This document shows, piece by piece, positions 26,501 to 34,984 of a stretch of 64,000 bases of DNA. Positions within the stretch are counted from its first letter, which is position 1. Each line of letters starts with the position of its first letter. A model generated the notes under the pieces. It did no database searches. It worked only from the letters and a program-made list of their open reading frames with translations, and had not been told where the DNA came from. The position numbers were made by a program, and so were the translations under genes. This DNA is from Fulvivirga ulvae (GTDB lineage Bacteria > Bacteroidota > Bacteroidia > Cytophagales > Cyclobacteriaceae): positions 1-64,000 of the forward strand of contig NZ_CP089981.1 in assembly GCF_021389975.1 (NCBI RefSeq), in the 5' to 3' direction.

Positions 26501-29500
26501 CTTGCAATACCAGTCACGTTATATCAGGCCTGTTCATCAATATAGCAAGGTAGATGGCCTGAGTACCGAAACCCGCTACACTTACAATACTGAAGGGCAG
26601 AAAGCCACGATGGTGGCTGAAAACTATAACAGCTCCGGCAGTAAAGATGTCATCACCACATCCAGTAAATACTGGTGGGAGGCTTATGATCCTAACCTCA
26701 CAGGTACATTCCTTGGGCCGGTAGTGCAGACCAGTGAAAAAGTGAACAACACGACAATTGCCAGCACGGCGACCCGCTGGAAATCCCATACCGGAAAAAC
26801 TACAGCCCCGATGCCTTACCGCAGCTATACATGGAAAGGTACCGGCTCACCGGATTTCAGTGCCTGGAATGGTGATCCGTCAACGTCTGACTGGCTCATC
26901 ACAACCAACATCACCGAAAGGGACCGGGACTTTAATATTGTCAGCACCAAAGATATGGATGATCGCTACACCACCAATGTCTATGACCACTATGGTGTTC
27001 AGGTTGCTACTGTTTATAATGCAGCCCCCGCAGAAGTGCTTTGTGCTGATTTTGATGATCATGACCTGATCAACAGTTCGGGAAGCTGGACGGGCACGTC
27101 TCACTGGCAATTTGACAATGGGACAATGAAATTTGATAACGCCTCCCAGAGCGCCAACCTTTACAGCAATAAAGCTGTCAGCACCTCTAAAAATCAGATT
27201 GCGGAGTTTGATTACAAGCTGGTCCACGGCACTGGCTACCTGGCCTATCATTTTGGAAAGCAATCGCCGGCGCACGCCCCTCAAAACTCAGGCTACACGG
27301 TGCGCATCTACAGCGATGCCATTAAGGTCTATTACACCGGAACCCTGCTTGAAAGCTACACCTTTGCCAATGATAAGAGATGGCACCACCTTACTGTACG
27401 AAAGGGTGGTAAGATTAAGGTGATGCTGGATGGGGTGAAAATCATAGAAACCCTTGCTTCTTATGCTTATGGAACGTACGACGGGATATATGCCACCTCC
27501 GGCAAAATGTATACGGATAATTTCAGGCTCTACCCTGAAGATGCTTATGCTACCAGTACTTCGTTTGACAAAGACCATCTCTATGCTACCGCCTCCATCA
27601 GCAGTGAAGGGCTGATAACGCGGAAACTATACAATAGCCTTGGCTATGCGGTGGCTTCCATAGGCATTGACGGTACACCTTTTTCAACCTCTGCCGGGTA
27701 TAACGGCTACCGCGAAACAGGGAGCTTCAATACCGCAGACCCACCCAGTGCGCATACCACCACCATAAAGGCCAAAGATGGGATTTATGAAGATTTTGCA
27801 ACAGACAATCCGCACTGGAAATATCAGGAGAATAGCAACGGGGCAACGCCTGTATTTAAATTTGAAAATGGTGAACTGCACGTAACCAGTAGCGGTGGTG
27901 CAACCAATGGACAGGCCGATATCTATTATCTGGATATGTCAGGAGAGCTAACGGGCAATGTAGGTGTTGAATTTGATGTGCGTATGACCCAGCCCGGCAA
28001 TAACCATGCTTTGGGGCTGGCCCTGGGCGGCGATGGATGGGACTTGCGCAATGGAAGTGCTGAAAATGCCGTATGGCTCGATTTCTCCGCTAATAAGTTG
28101 CAAACCCATAATGGCCAGTGGAGCACTATAAAAACAAACCTGGAAGCAGGCACCACTTACCGCATCAAGGTCGTAGTCAATACGGAAAGGGGCACGGCTG
28201 ATTATTTTGTGGACGGGAGGCTTTATCTCAACGACCTGCCCTTAAGGGCTAACACCAGCGGTATCCAAAAGGTTGGCTTTCTCCATTACAGCTATGGAAG
28301 CGCCAGTGCATATGCCGTCGATAATGTGGTCGTCTATGCTGATCCTATAGAAAGCACTACCTACCTGGATGCTGCGGGTAAGGTATTGCAGCAGCAGGGC
28401 AAGGAAAGTGACACCACTTTATTGGTCAGCCAGCAGCTTTATGATGCGCTCGGACGGGGCGATGTCACGGCAAAACTTACGCGGGTAGCAGGGGATTTCG
28501 GTTATCGTCAGAATTTTATCACAAACTATAACCGCGGTAACGGCTACATGTATGGTGAGGTAAGGGACCTGAACAATGACGGTTATTACCCTTACAGTGC
28601 TACCCGGTATGAAACTTCACCGTTAGGCAGGGTTTTAGAACAAAGCAGCCCCGGCACTACTTATAAGTTGGGGTCGGGTAAAAATGGAAGTATTGAATAT
28701 CTCACCACTTCGGATATTGATCTGGGCTACGCCGGGGGTAAATACAGCGTGGTAAAAACTATTTCTCCTGATGGTAACGAGCAGATTACCATGAGGGATC
28801 TGGCAGGCAATGTAATTTTGGAAAAAGCCGGCCCGGTTACCGGTACGGACCAGGAGCCCCATTATACAAATAAAACCGTAACGAGCGGGCAAAGCCATGC
28901 GTTTTCAGTTCCCTTCAGCAGTGAGGTAAGCTATGACTATGCAGATGTGGAGACGTATAAGACGCGGGTAAAAATAGGCACCACACCGGGCGCCGGGGAT
29001 ATTGTGGATGGAGAAGTTAACATCTCTGGCACGTTTCAGGCGCAGGCCAATAAGACCTATTACGCAACGGTAGTTTTTGAACTGCCGGAACCGACCTTAT
29101 ATTATGATCTCGATTGCACCACGATTATCGAATATAATCCGAAGTACTGCTTTGATGAGAACAATTGCCGGATATTATGCGTCCCGGATATTGTCTATTA
29201 CGATTATGATTGCAGCACGCCGATAGACTATGATCCTGATTATTGTTTCAATGCGCAGAATTGCCGGATCAGTTGCGGGCCTACACCGGTCAGGTATTAC
29301 GATTATGATTGCCGTACGCCTATTGCCTATAATCCTGACTACTGTTTCAATAACAAGTATTGCCGTATTATGTGCCCTGCGCCCTCGGTGGCCGATGCCC
29401 GGGCAAGGCAGCTCAACAATAAATCATACCTGAAACTGACATACGCTGATGGTAAAGTTTGGGTGGATGGCCATACGATCTATACCACGACTACTTATAA

Positions 29501-32500
29501 GTATGACACTTATGGTCACCTGGTTAAGGTCTATCCGCCCAACTTCCACAACCCGCCGAATAATGAGGTGGACAGGAATGCTTATATCAAGACATATGCT
29601 TATGACTTCTTAGGCCGGGTGAAACAGCAAAACGGCCCGGATCAGGGGACTACAAAGTCTGTTTATAATGAGAATACAGGCCGTCTGGTCTTTTCTAAGG
29701 ATGGCAATGGTACGATCAGCTATTTAAAATATGACCGGGAAGGCCGTGTGATTGAAAGCGGTATCTATACAGGGACATGGAATGAAAGCACTCTTCAAAG
29801 CCTGGCCAATGGCGCTGGCCCGGCGGCTTCCGACACGAAAGCAAGGCAGCATCATACCTATGAATCCGCTTTGGGCGATGATATTTTCCACCGGGGGGAG
29901 CTGATCAGGACAACAACCTATTACGAGGGTAACAATGATGTCGTAAACGAGTATTTCACGTATGACCGGTATGGCATGAAAACCAAGGGGCTGCGGGTTA
30001 ATGACTACAGTGAAGAAACGGTAACGCTCAGCTATGCGAGGAATAATGTCGGTTCCCTGATTGAAGAAGTGGTGCCCGGTTTGGGTACACTTACTTATGG
30101 TTATGACAGACTGGGTAGGCTGATTGCCATTGGTGAAACCGGTGCGCCTGAAGCCTACGCTTCTTATACCTACGGGCTGAATGGCGGGCTGAGCCGGGAG
30201 AAGCTGAACAACAACAGCTTTGTCCGTAATTTCAAATATGACGGCACGGGTAAGCTGGTACAGATTGATGATCCGTATTTCAGGGAGGATATCAGCTATA
30301 GTAATGGCTATGGCGGAGACACTTATCATTCCGGACTGATAGCCCGAACGACTTATAACTATAAGGACATCACTACCCTGGACGGGGTACCTGCCACCTA
30401 TCATTATGCGTACCGCTATGACAAACTCGGCAGGCTTGTGGTGAGTGACAACAGTGCGGATAATAATTGGGACATCGGGGTCGGGAGCCCCACCGGCTAT
30501 GATCCTAACGGCAATATCCTGAGTATAAAGAAAGGCAGTACACAGCAACATTACAGCTATTATAATAACACCAACCGCGTAAGCCGCATTTCCGGCAGTA
30601 CGGACCAGTTCAGCTATGATGCCAATGGTAATATTACCAGCTCTCAGACCAAACAATTAAGCGACATAACTTATGACAGCTATTTCAATAAGCCTTTAAG
30701 CACTGTTTATGAGGGTGGTGTGGCGCAATACCGCTATAGGGCGGATGGTGAGCGCGTGATGAAGACCACGGTCCCTGCTGATGGCAGTGATACACATTAT
30801 ACCCTGTATGTCAGGGGCATGAATGATTACCCAATGATCGAGAAGGAGCGGATTGATGCAGGGGACTGGCATACGAAGTATTTTGTTTACGGGCTTACGG
30901 GGCTGATCGCTTCTAAAACGGTAACGGCTTATGCCAACGCGGGCTTCGCGCCGAGTACCGCTACTTTTGAAACGGATAAACGGGCAGATGAAGAACAAGA
31001 GTTTGGTGAGTCTTATCGCCAGGCACCTATCGTCAATGCCAGCCTTTTCAATGCCACGAAAGCAAAGGATGCATCTTATGCCCTGAAGCTTACCGGGGAA
31101 GCGGGTAAGAAAGTCGGGGTAACGAAGATGCTCCAGCTCTATCATGGTGATACGGTAAAGATGACTGTATCGGCCAAGTACCTGAAGGCTCCTGAAAACA
31201 ACAAAAGTTTTGTACCTGCGGCATTGGCGGCGGAGCTGGTGCAATCGCTTGGCATCCCTGCCGGGGCGGAAGGTAATTTGTTTCAGGCGGCTTTTGAAAA
31301 TGCGCTTTCCATCGGGGCAGCAGGGCTACAGGCAGATGAGAAGGGTGTGCCTCAGGCGTTCCTGAATTACATCTTTTTTGATAAGCATATGAACCCGGTA
31401 AGCTATGGCTATAAACCGATTACCGAAGCGGCTTATGAGGATGGCACCGGTCGCAAACATGAGGTTATAGAGCTGGAGATGGTGGCCGACCGTGAGGGGT
31501 TTGCGGTGGTCTATGTGAGCAATGAAAGCCGCGAGTATAGCGAGGTGTATTTTGATGATTTTTCGGTGCAGCAGGTTTCCGTACCGCAGGTGAAGTTTTA
31601 TAGCAGAGATCACCTGGGCTCTACGCGGGTGGTGGTCACGGCAAGTGGTACAGTGGATGCTCGCTATGATTATGATGTACTTGGCAATATTGTAAGGCAG
31701 GAAGAAGGGTTTATTCCCAATGTTTACCGTTATACCGGCCAGGAATATGATGCGGAAACGGGCCTGCATAATTACAGGGCAAGGTTTTACGACAGTGACC
31801 TGGGCAGGTTTTATGCTGTAGACCCGCAGGGGCAGTTCCATAGCCCTTATACGGGCATAGCAAACAACCCGGCCAACTTTACTGACCCGTCAGGTGAAAT
31901 CGTCCCCTTAATTGCGATTGGTATTGGGGCGGTCATTGGCGGTGCTATCAATGTAGCAATACACTGGAACAAGATAGACAGCTTCGGTGATGGTATGGTG
32001 GCCTTTGGTATCGGTGCCGTGGCCGGGGCAGTAGGTGCTGCCACCGGGGGAGCGGCTTTTACGGCCATGGGTGGTGCAGCGGCAGGAGCCGGAGGCTTTA
32101 TAGCAGGGTCTATCGGAGGTATGGCAGGGTCGGCTGCGTCTATGCCAATACAAAGTGTGGGCAATACCTTGTATTTCGGTGATCCTTATTTGACAGCTAA
32201 AGACTATGCTATTGGTATTATAGCCGGTGGGCTTATTGGAGGAACTTTTCAGGGGATTGCCGCTCTGCGTCATGGCAAGCCCTTCTTTTCTGGTGAGTTG
32301 ACAACGCCAAGCCCATCGGTAGCGCCAACCGTACCTACTATTGCCAGACCTGAAATTCCTGATACTGAGCTTTTACCTATGCCACTGAGCGAGGTGAAAA
32401 AAGCGCCATTGGCCAGCTCAGCACCAAAAGCGGCTCTGCCGAAAGATCCGCTCGGGGCAAATGGAATGAAGATTGGCGGTGGTGATTTCCTCGAAAATAC

Positions 32501-32894
32501 TTTATATTTGGATGAGGTAGCGGTAACGGCTAAGGAGGTCGTCAGAGAGAGTGTTCCGACAGGAAGATTCTATTCTGTTGCGTATGAGATGTCATTAAGA
32601 TCGAAATCTTATCCGGGGATTTCAAGGTATATGCATTTTAAAGAAGCAAACATTGCTTTAAATAGTGCATTGAAATCAAATCGAATGTTGAGCGAGTTGG
32701 GAATTGACGTTCCTAAATCTGCCTCAGGCTCGATAATTGGTAAGTCTCCCAGTGGATGGACATGGCATCATAATACTAGTGAAGGAGTTATGCAATTAGT
32801 TCCAAAAAGCCAGCACCCAAGTATTCCTGGTGGTATCTTTTGGGAAACAATGCATCCAGGTGGCGTTGGAGGTTATTCAATTTGGGGAAAATAA
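23550..32894 (+). CDS. RHS/SpvB-type polymorphic toxin with C-terminal WHH-motif HNH nuclease
   Basis: A 3114-residue secreted giant with a signal peptide (FLIALLFCALSIDAIAQ). The N-terminus (FTGEVSFPLNLVSLPGQNGISPNVSISYNSAG) is typical of the SpvB/TcaC family. Two jelly-roll-like, LamG-type segments lie at about residues 1175-1335 and 1410-1600. About residues 1848-1945 hold three cysteine-rich repeats. YD-repeat/RHS shell sequence follows, with the RHS core domain at about 2682-2777 (DHLGSTRVVV, YDAETGLHNYRARFYDSDLGRF). Next comes a glycine/alanine-rich hydrophobic part (2780-2900). The last 110 residues carry GWTWHHNTSEGVMQLVPKSQ, the WHH variant of the HNH/endonuclease VII fold. The toxin tip is released into target cells and degrades DNA; the next gene is the probable immunity protein. 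Confidence 0.92.
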   Translation: MKPTKFLIALLFCALSIDAIAQGDAPTQAPEAGFQLGSDITGGAVSAVNLFTGEVSFPLNLVSLPGQNGISPNVSISYNSAGVSRQAAVWNRDAPAGVIGLSWQMDFPKIIVDHKQTGTREDDDFYLMDGGVSQKLVLTRNGATQHYTTEQKSATAITYNPALEEWKVISGDGVIMTFGNKNSNRNTIQWVVKHGNWIGSSTRSTNSSSMAYIWNLSETQNRLGDKMTFRYEEANQLAGGKKQTETSYLSQIAGPTGAKINFIYADKQAGEYVEPHQEKAEPDAYQEVYQKRYLHHIDVINPYGLKLNTVGFTYELLGAGHSTKRLLTSIKSTNSFGETSPGIAFEYERSGGLIGKISSITGAMGGKVNYHYAPVTLSHSERFKSITAPAGYGAPSVWQGNNFVLAGWHELDADGKAKKSGAAFKLQAHTWDGRWISRDIFNINNVVYEYGSYRDIQVVAMGDYFAFLKKTSSQSYSFYAYHKDPQRPGEWVSFGQSFDLGGGQPTLMGGDNFVAVGEREDGDLHIITWDGHGWEKKVIAYAGNKEVFNYTAANNYIIRHSTYGSDDVELYHVNGKREWTRSKFPETYEVDTHPDDLVRWYASNSFAVLIGESLFLNSNKFIFNWDGNYNVNQRTDIDIQDNDAIINIVGNDLVAFKFPQTQIKAYRYDGGQWRSTSGMQYIYAAFSAPSYGEDIILYTDKDSGIGKRNIYNPNTSTWSGSVNLSSSGYQQMAGPDGLFYNNYKFYKRKADGTVSQLATTSNTSLRGKPHYGIGMEPFAIYTSGSDSYIQKFDNGEDAGLITLTGRKIDGPPCDGFNLLSRQYVNGQIIASYNGSCPDRATNLQLSYLADGQVSGQITRQVVSKVEVNDGYQSRYTAFSYTTNTAKADVSGITAQFNKARVIPGSSSASSTPYGYTDTYFFNGLSSEESSLPFPDEQANPGFNLGTLMGTAYAAYGYDKEGNNVSVSKTTYKGFLYLNYNEAGGLQYQSRYIRPVHQYSKVDGLSTETRYTYNTEGQKATMVAENYNSSGSKDVITTSSKYWWEAYDPNLTGTFLGPVVQTSEKVNNTTIASTATRWKSHTGKTTAPMPYRSYTWKGTGSPDFSAWNGDPSTSDWLITTNITERDRDFNIVSTKDMDDRYTTNVYDHYGVQVATVYNAAPAEVLCADFDDHDLINSSGSWTGTSHWQFDNGTMKFDNASQSANLYSNKAVSTSKNQIAEFDYKLVHGTGYLAYHFGKQSPAHAPQNSGYTVRIYSDAIKVYYTGTLLESYTFANDKRWHHLTVRKGGKIKVMLDGVKIIETLASYAYGTYDGIYATSGKMYTDNFRLYPEDAYATSTSFDKDHLYATASISSEGLITRKLYNSLGYAVASIGIDGTPFSTSAGYNGYRETGSFNTADPPSAHTTTIKAKDGIYEDFATDNPHWKYQENSNGATPVFKFENGELHVTSSGGATNGQADIYYLDMSGELTGNVGVEFDVRMTQPGNNHALGLALGGDGWDLRNGSAENAVWLDFSANKLQTHNGQWSTIKTNLEAGTTYRIKVVVNTERGTADYFVDGRLYLNDLPLRANTSGIQKVGFLHYSYGSASAYAVDNVVVYADPIESTTYLDAAGKVLQQQGKESDTTLLVSQQLYDALGRGDVTAKLTRVAGDFGYRQNFITNYNRGNGYMYGEVRDLNNDGYYPYSATRYETSPLGRVLEQSSPGTTYKLGSGKNGSIEYLTTSDIDLGYAGGKYSVVKTISPDGNEQITMRDLAGNVILEKAGPVTGTDQEPHYTNKTVTSGQSHAFSVPFSSEVSYDYADVETYKTRVKIGTTPGAGDIVDGEVNISGTFQAQANKTYYATVVFELPEPTLYYDLDCTTIIEYNPKYCFDENNCRILCVPDIVYYDYDCSTPIDYDPDYCFNAQNCRISCGPTPVRYYDYDCRTPIAYNPDYCFNNKYCRIMCPAPSVADARARQLNNKSYLKLTYADGKVWVDGHTIYTTTTYKYDTYGHLVKVYPPNFHNPPNNEVDRNAYIKTYAYDFLGRVKQQNGPDQGTTKSVYNENTGRLVFSKDGNGTISYLKYDREGRVIESGIYTGTWNESTLQSLANGAGPAASDTKARQHHTYESALGDDIFHRGELIRTTTYYEGNNDVVNEYFTYDRYGMKTKGLRVNDYSEETVTLSYARNNVGSLIEEVVPGLGTLTYGYDRLGRLIAIGETGAPEAYASYTYGLNGGLSREKLNNNSFVRNFKYDGTGKLVQIDDPYFREDISYSNGYGGDTYHSGLIARTTYNYKDITTLDGVPATYHYAYRYDKLGRLVVSDNSADNNWDIGVGSPTGYDPNGNILSIKKGSTQQHYSYYNNTNRVSRISGSTDQFSYDANGNITSSQTKQLSDITYDSYFNKPLSTVYEGGVAQYRYRADGERVMKTTVPADGSDTHYTLYVRGMNDYPMIEKERIDAGDWHTKYFVYGLTGLIASKTVTAYANAGFAPSTATFETDKRADEEQEFGESYRQAPIVNASLFNATKAKDASYALKLTGEAGKKVGVTKMLQLYHGDTVKMTVSAKYLKAPENNKSFVPAALAAELVQSLGIPAGAEGNLFQAAFENALSIGAAGLQADEKGVPQAFLNYIFFDKHMNPVSYGYKPITEAAYEDGTGRKHEVIELEMVADREGFAVVYVSNESREYSEVYFDDFSVQQVSVPQVKFYSRDHLGSTRVVVTASGTVDARYDYDVLGNIVRQEEGFIPNVYRYTGQEYDAETGLHNYRARFYDSDLGRFYAVDPQGQFHSPYTGIANNPANFTDPSGEIVPLIAIGIGAVIGGAINVAIHWNKIDSFGDGMVAFGIGAVAGAVGAATGGAAFTAMGGAAAGAGGFIAGSIGGMAGSAASMPIQSVGNTLYFGDPYLTAKDYAIGIIAGGLIGGTFQGIAALRHGKPFFSGELTTPSPSVAPTVPTIARPEIPDTELLPMPLSEVKKAPLASSAPKAALPKDPLGANGMKIGGGDFLENTLYLDEVAVTAKEVVRESVPTGRFYSVAYEMSLRSKSYPGISRYMHFKEANIALNSALKSNRMLSELGIDVPKSASGSIIGKSPSGWTWHHNTSEGVMQLVPKSQHPSIPGGIFWETMHPGGVGGYSIWGK

Positions 32895-32906
32895 AATTTG
32901 AAAAAT

Positions 32907-33233
32907 ATGAAGCTTGTAGAATTGGTTACTTACTTTAGAAAAGGAGGTTCCTTTGATGAGTTTTGTCGCAACAAATCTTTAGATATCGAGGCGGAAGTTA
33001 TTGAAGTTTATATGGAAAAACCATTTGATTTAGGTAATGATTTAGCATTTTTCGAAATCGAGAAAACGGAAGGTAACATAGAGTACACCTTCAACGGTGT
33101 AACGTATTTTAATCTATTTGATTTTTATTACTTTTTAGATGTAATAGATGAGTCTTGCGAAGGGAAAAACAGTTTAATGCCTGATGATGAGATTGCTCAA
33201 AAATTGTTGTCCTATGCTATCCATGATGCTTGA
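32907..33233 (+). CDS. Probable immunity protein to the RHS nuclease toxin
   Basis: A 108-residue acidic cytoplasmic protein (LVELVTYFRKGGSFDEFCRN) that starts 12 bp after the RHS stop; a TTG at 32898 is an alternative start. It is acidic and mixed alpha/beta, typical of small immunity proteins. It shares the AT-rich composition of the toxin tip but not of the RHS body, so toxin and immunity probably moved together. The exact family is not recognised. Position directly behind a polymorphic toxin is the main evidence. Confidence 0.75.
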   Translation: MKLVELVTYFRKGGSFDEFCRNKSLDIEAEVIEVYMEKPFDLGNDLAFFEIEKTEGNIEYTFNGVTYFNLFDFYYFLDVIDESCEGKNSLMPDDEIAQKLLSYAIHDA

Positions 33234-33341
33234 GAAGGCGCTTGCAGAGATGTTGAATATCTGCCATTAAAAATTCCATTGGACGAAGTCACATTGAAAT
33301 TGTAAAAGCGCCTAGCTTGGAAACATGAATATTGAAAAGAC

Positions 33342-33366
33342 CCCTCCGCCCAATAAAGCGGAAGGG
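33342..33366. terminator. Hairpin before a lipoprotein gene
   Basis: CCCTCCGC (33342-33349) pairs with GCGGAAGGG (33358-33366) around CAATAAA, followed by CTTT. It may terminate the toxin-immunity transcript. A second similar hairpin precedes the next gene at 34079. Confidence 0.4.
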
Positions 33367-33508
33367 CTTTATAAAACCATGGTAACCAATAACAATCATC
33401 ATCTGTATCATTACCCTCTCGGGCTATCTGTCAGGGTGTAAAAGTAGCTCTACTGCTCAGGAAAATACAGGCATTCTCTCTTACGAAAACTTTACTTCGG
33501 AAGAACTC

Positions 33509-34054
33509 ATGCTGGTATCAATAATGAATAAAAGCCCTGCTATCGGCATTATTCAGGAGATAAAATTATCAGATACGGCACGGCTTGTATCTGATAGTGA
33601 ATTAACGCCCGCAGAAGAGGCATTTGTCTATGACTTTGACATTATAAACGGATGGAGAGAGGATATGAAATCTGACACCGTCATAACAAAAGATCAGGGC
33701 CCTGTAATCCTGACCGAAACAAGGGATAATTGGATAAAAAATGTACAAAGCACTTCTAAGGTGAAATTACTGGCGAGTATTGAAAATGAGGGGATCAGAT
33801 TATTGTTAGTCTTATTCAAGCAGGACATTAGCTTATATAATCATTCAAGCCGAATTTATGCTTTTGGGATTGTGAATAGTGAAGTAAAATCCATAGTTCG
33901 GGTTGCCGAATCCAGCGCGTATGAAGACAGTTACATTAAGTCATTTACCATTCTCGATGAGGGCAGCTTTACTTATAATGAAGAATATAAAAATTCCCCA
34001 AGTGCAAGCGTGGTGTACAAATATTCTAAAGAGGGTCATATAACCCCATTATAA
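33509..34054 (+). CDS. Putative lipoprotein, unknown function, start codon unresolved
   Basis: The methionine at 33509 gives a 181-residue protein rich in beta strands (VKLLASIENEGIRLLLVLF). Upstream in the same frame, from 33386, sequence encodes ITIIICIITLSGYLSGCKSS, a good lipoprotein signal with its cysteine. That part has no ATG, GTG or TTG start and is preceded by an in-frame TAA at 33383-33385; an ATG at 33379 is one frame away. The gene probably needs a base change or a rare start to be complete, or the assembly lacks a base. The family is unknown. Confidence 0.5.
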   Translation: MLVSIMNKSPAIGIIQEIKLSDTARLVSDSELTPAEEAFVYDFDIINGWREDMKSDTVITKDQGPVILTETRDNWIKNVQSTSKVKLLASIENEGIRLLLVLFKQDISLYNHSSRIYAFGIVNSEVKSIVRVAESSAYEDSYIKSFTILDEGSFTYNEEYKNSPSASVVYKYSKEGHITPL

Positions 34055-34078
34055 ACACAAGAAAATAAACTTTGATAA

Positions 34079-34104
34079 GCGGCCTTCGGCAAAGCGGAGG
34101 CTGC
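34079..34104. terminator. Hairpin before the next exported protein
   Basis: GCGGCCTTCG (34079-34088) pairs with CGGAGGCTGC (34095-34104), with one G-U and one mismatch. AATAAAACC follows, much as after the hairpin at 33342. The start codon of the next gene is 18 bp away, so a leader hairpin is as likely as a terminator. Confidence 0.35.
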
Positions 34105-34121
34105 AATAAAACCAACCAAAA

Positions 34122-34709
34122 ATGAGGAAAATATTTTACGCGCTTATAGTGTGCGCCATGGGTTTGAAACCGGGTTTCGGACAGCAATTACAAGAGGGAG
34201 AAAAAATCTGGAGCGCGGAAGACAGGCTGAGCGTTGATGATTTTAAAATAAAGATCAGTGATGCAAATAGTGATGTCGTTTTTGGTCAATTCTACATGAA
34301 TCATGTCGCTGGCGGGTTTGACTTTATGAAAAGAAACTTCAATCAAAACGTTACCAATGTTTTCTCAGGAAATGCGTCCTGGATAGACACTACCGGAGTG
34401 GTGAGTGTTGAAAAGATAATTGAGTATCAGCAAATGCAATTTGACCTCTCCGAAATCCAGGCACGAAAGTTCAGAAAGCGCTTACTGGAAAATAAAGGGC
34501 AAATAGCCAAGGGCATGAGCATTGTTAGTCAAATCAACAATGAAATTACAGCCGAGCTATCTGAGCTTCGCCTGAGTATGGCAATGGAAACCGAGAGCGG
34601 AAGAAACGAACAAAAGGTTGCGGAGTGGAAAGAAAAGATTGCGGCAGAACTAAAAGCACTGGACTTGTTCCGCTATGAGAACACAAAGAAAATCAAGCTT
34701 GAAAAATAA
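34122..34709 (+). CDS. Exported protein of unknown function
   Basis: A 195-residue protein with a signal peptide (KIFYALIVCAMGLKPGFGQQ). The mature part contains EKIWSAEDRLSVDDFKIKISD, weakly like DUF922-type exported proteins, with a helical second half (LSEIQARKFRKRLLENKGQIAKG). It has no lipobox and no other membrane segment. It lies after a lipoprotein gene and a hairpin, facing the convergent kinase gene. The function cannot be assigned. Confidence 0.55.
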   Translation: MRKIFYALIVCAMGLKPGFGQQLQEGEKIWSAEDRLSVDDFKIKISDANSDVVFGQFYMNHVAGGFDFMKRNFNQNVTNVFSGNASWIDTTGVVSVEKIIEYQQMQFDLSEIQARKFRKRLLENKGQIAKGMSIVSQINNEITAELSELRLSMAMETESGRNEQKVAEWKEKIAAELKALDLFRYENTKKIKLEK

Positions 34710-34937
34710 AGTTATTCTGAGGTTCGGAGCTATGAGAGTCAAGTATCAAGTCCAGTGTAACGAGATAATTATTGATGGACGCAAGAAAAAATGCAGAATT
34801 TAACTTCGCTCTCACTCTGCTTCCATAGGAAAATATCAAACACTGATTTGGCAGAATCAAGTTTTTTAAAAATTGGCATTGGTAGTCACTGTACTGGTCA
34901 ATCGGGAAATATTTTTCTATAAAAGTATTCCTTCGAA

Positions 34938-34977
34938 GGGGGCTACTGTTAAAATTTCACGGCCCGATAGGTAGCCC
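34938..34977. terminator. Inverted repeat between convergent genes
   Basis: GGGCTAC near 34938 and GTAGCCC near 34971 form arms at the end of the kinase gene, with the convergent exported protein on the other side. The intervening loop is about 26 nt. A bidirectional terminator is possible. Confidence 0.35.
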
Positions 34978-34984
34978 TCATGAC

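Noticed and set aside
29094..29380. Tandem DNA repeats that could suggest a CRISPR-like array
   Set aside because: They are protein repeats within an open frame, with diverged DNA, no spacers of constant length and no cas genes.
29724..30656. A 310-codon open frame on the minus strand inside the RHS gene
   Set aside because: It lies wholly antisense to a well-supported coding sequence and reads as a low-complexity hydrophobic shadow of the YD repeats.
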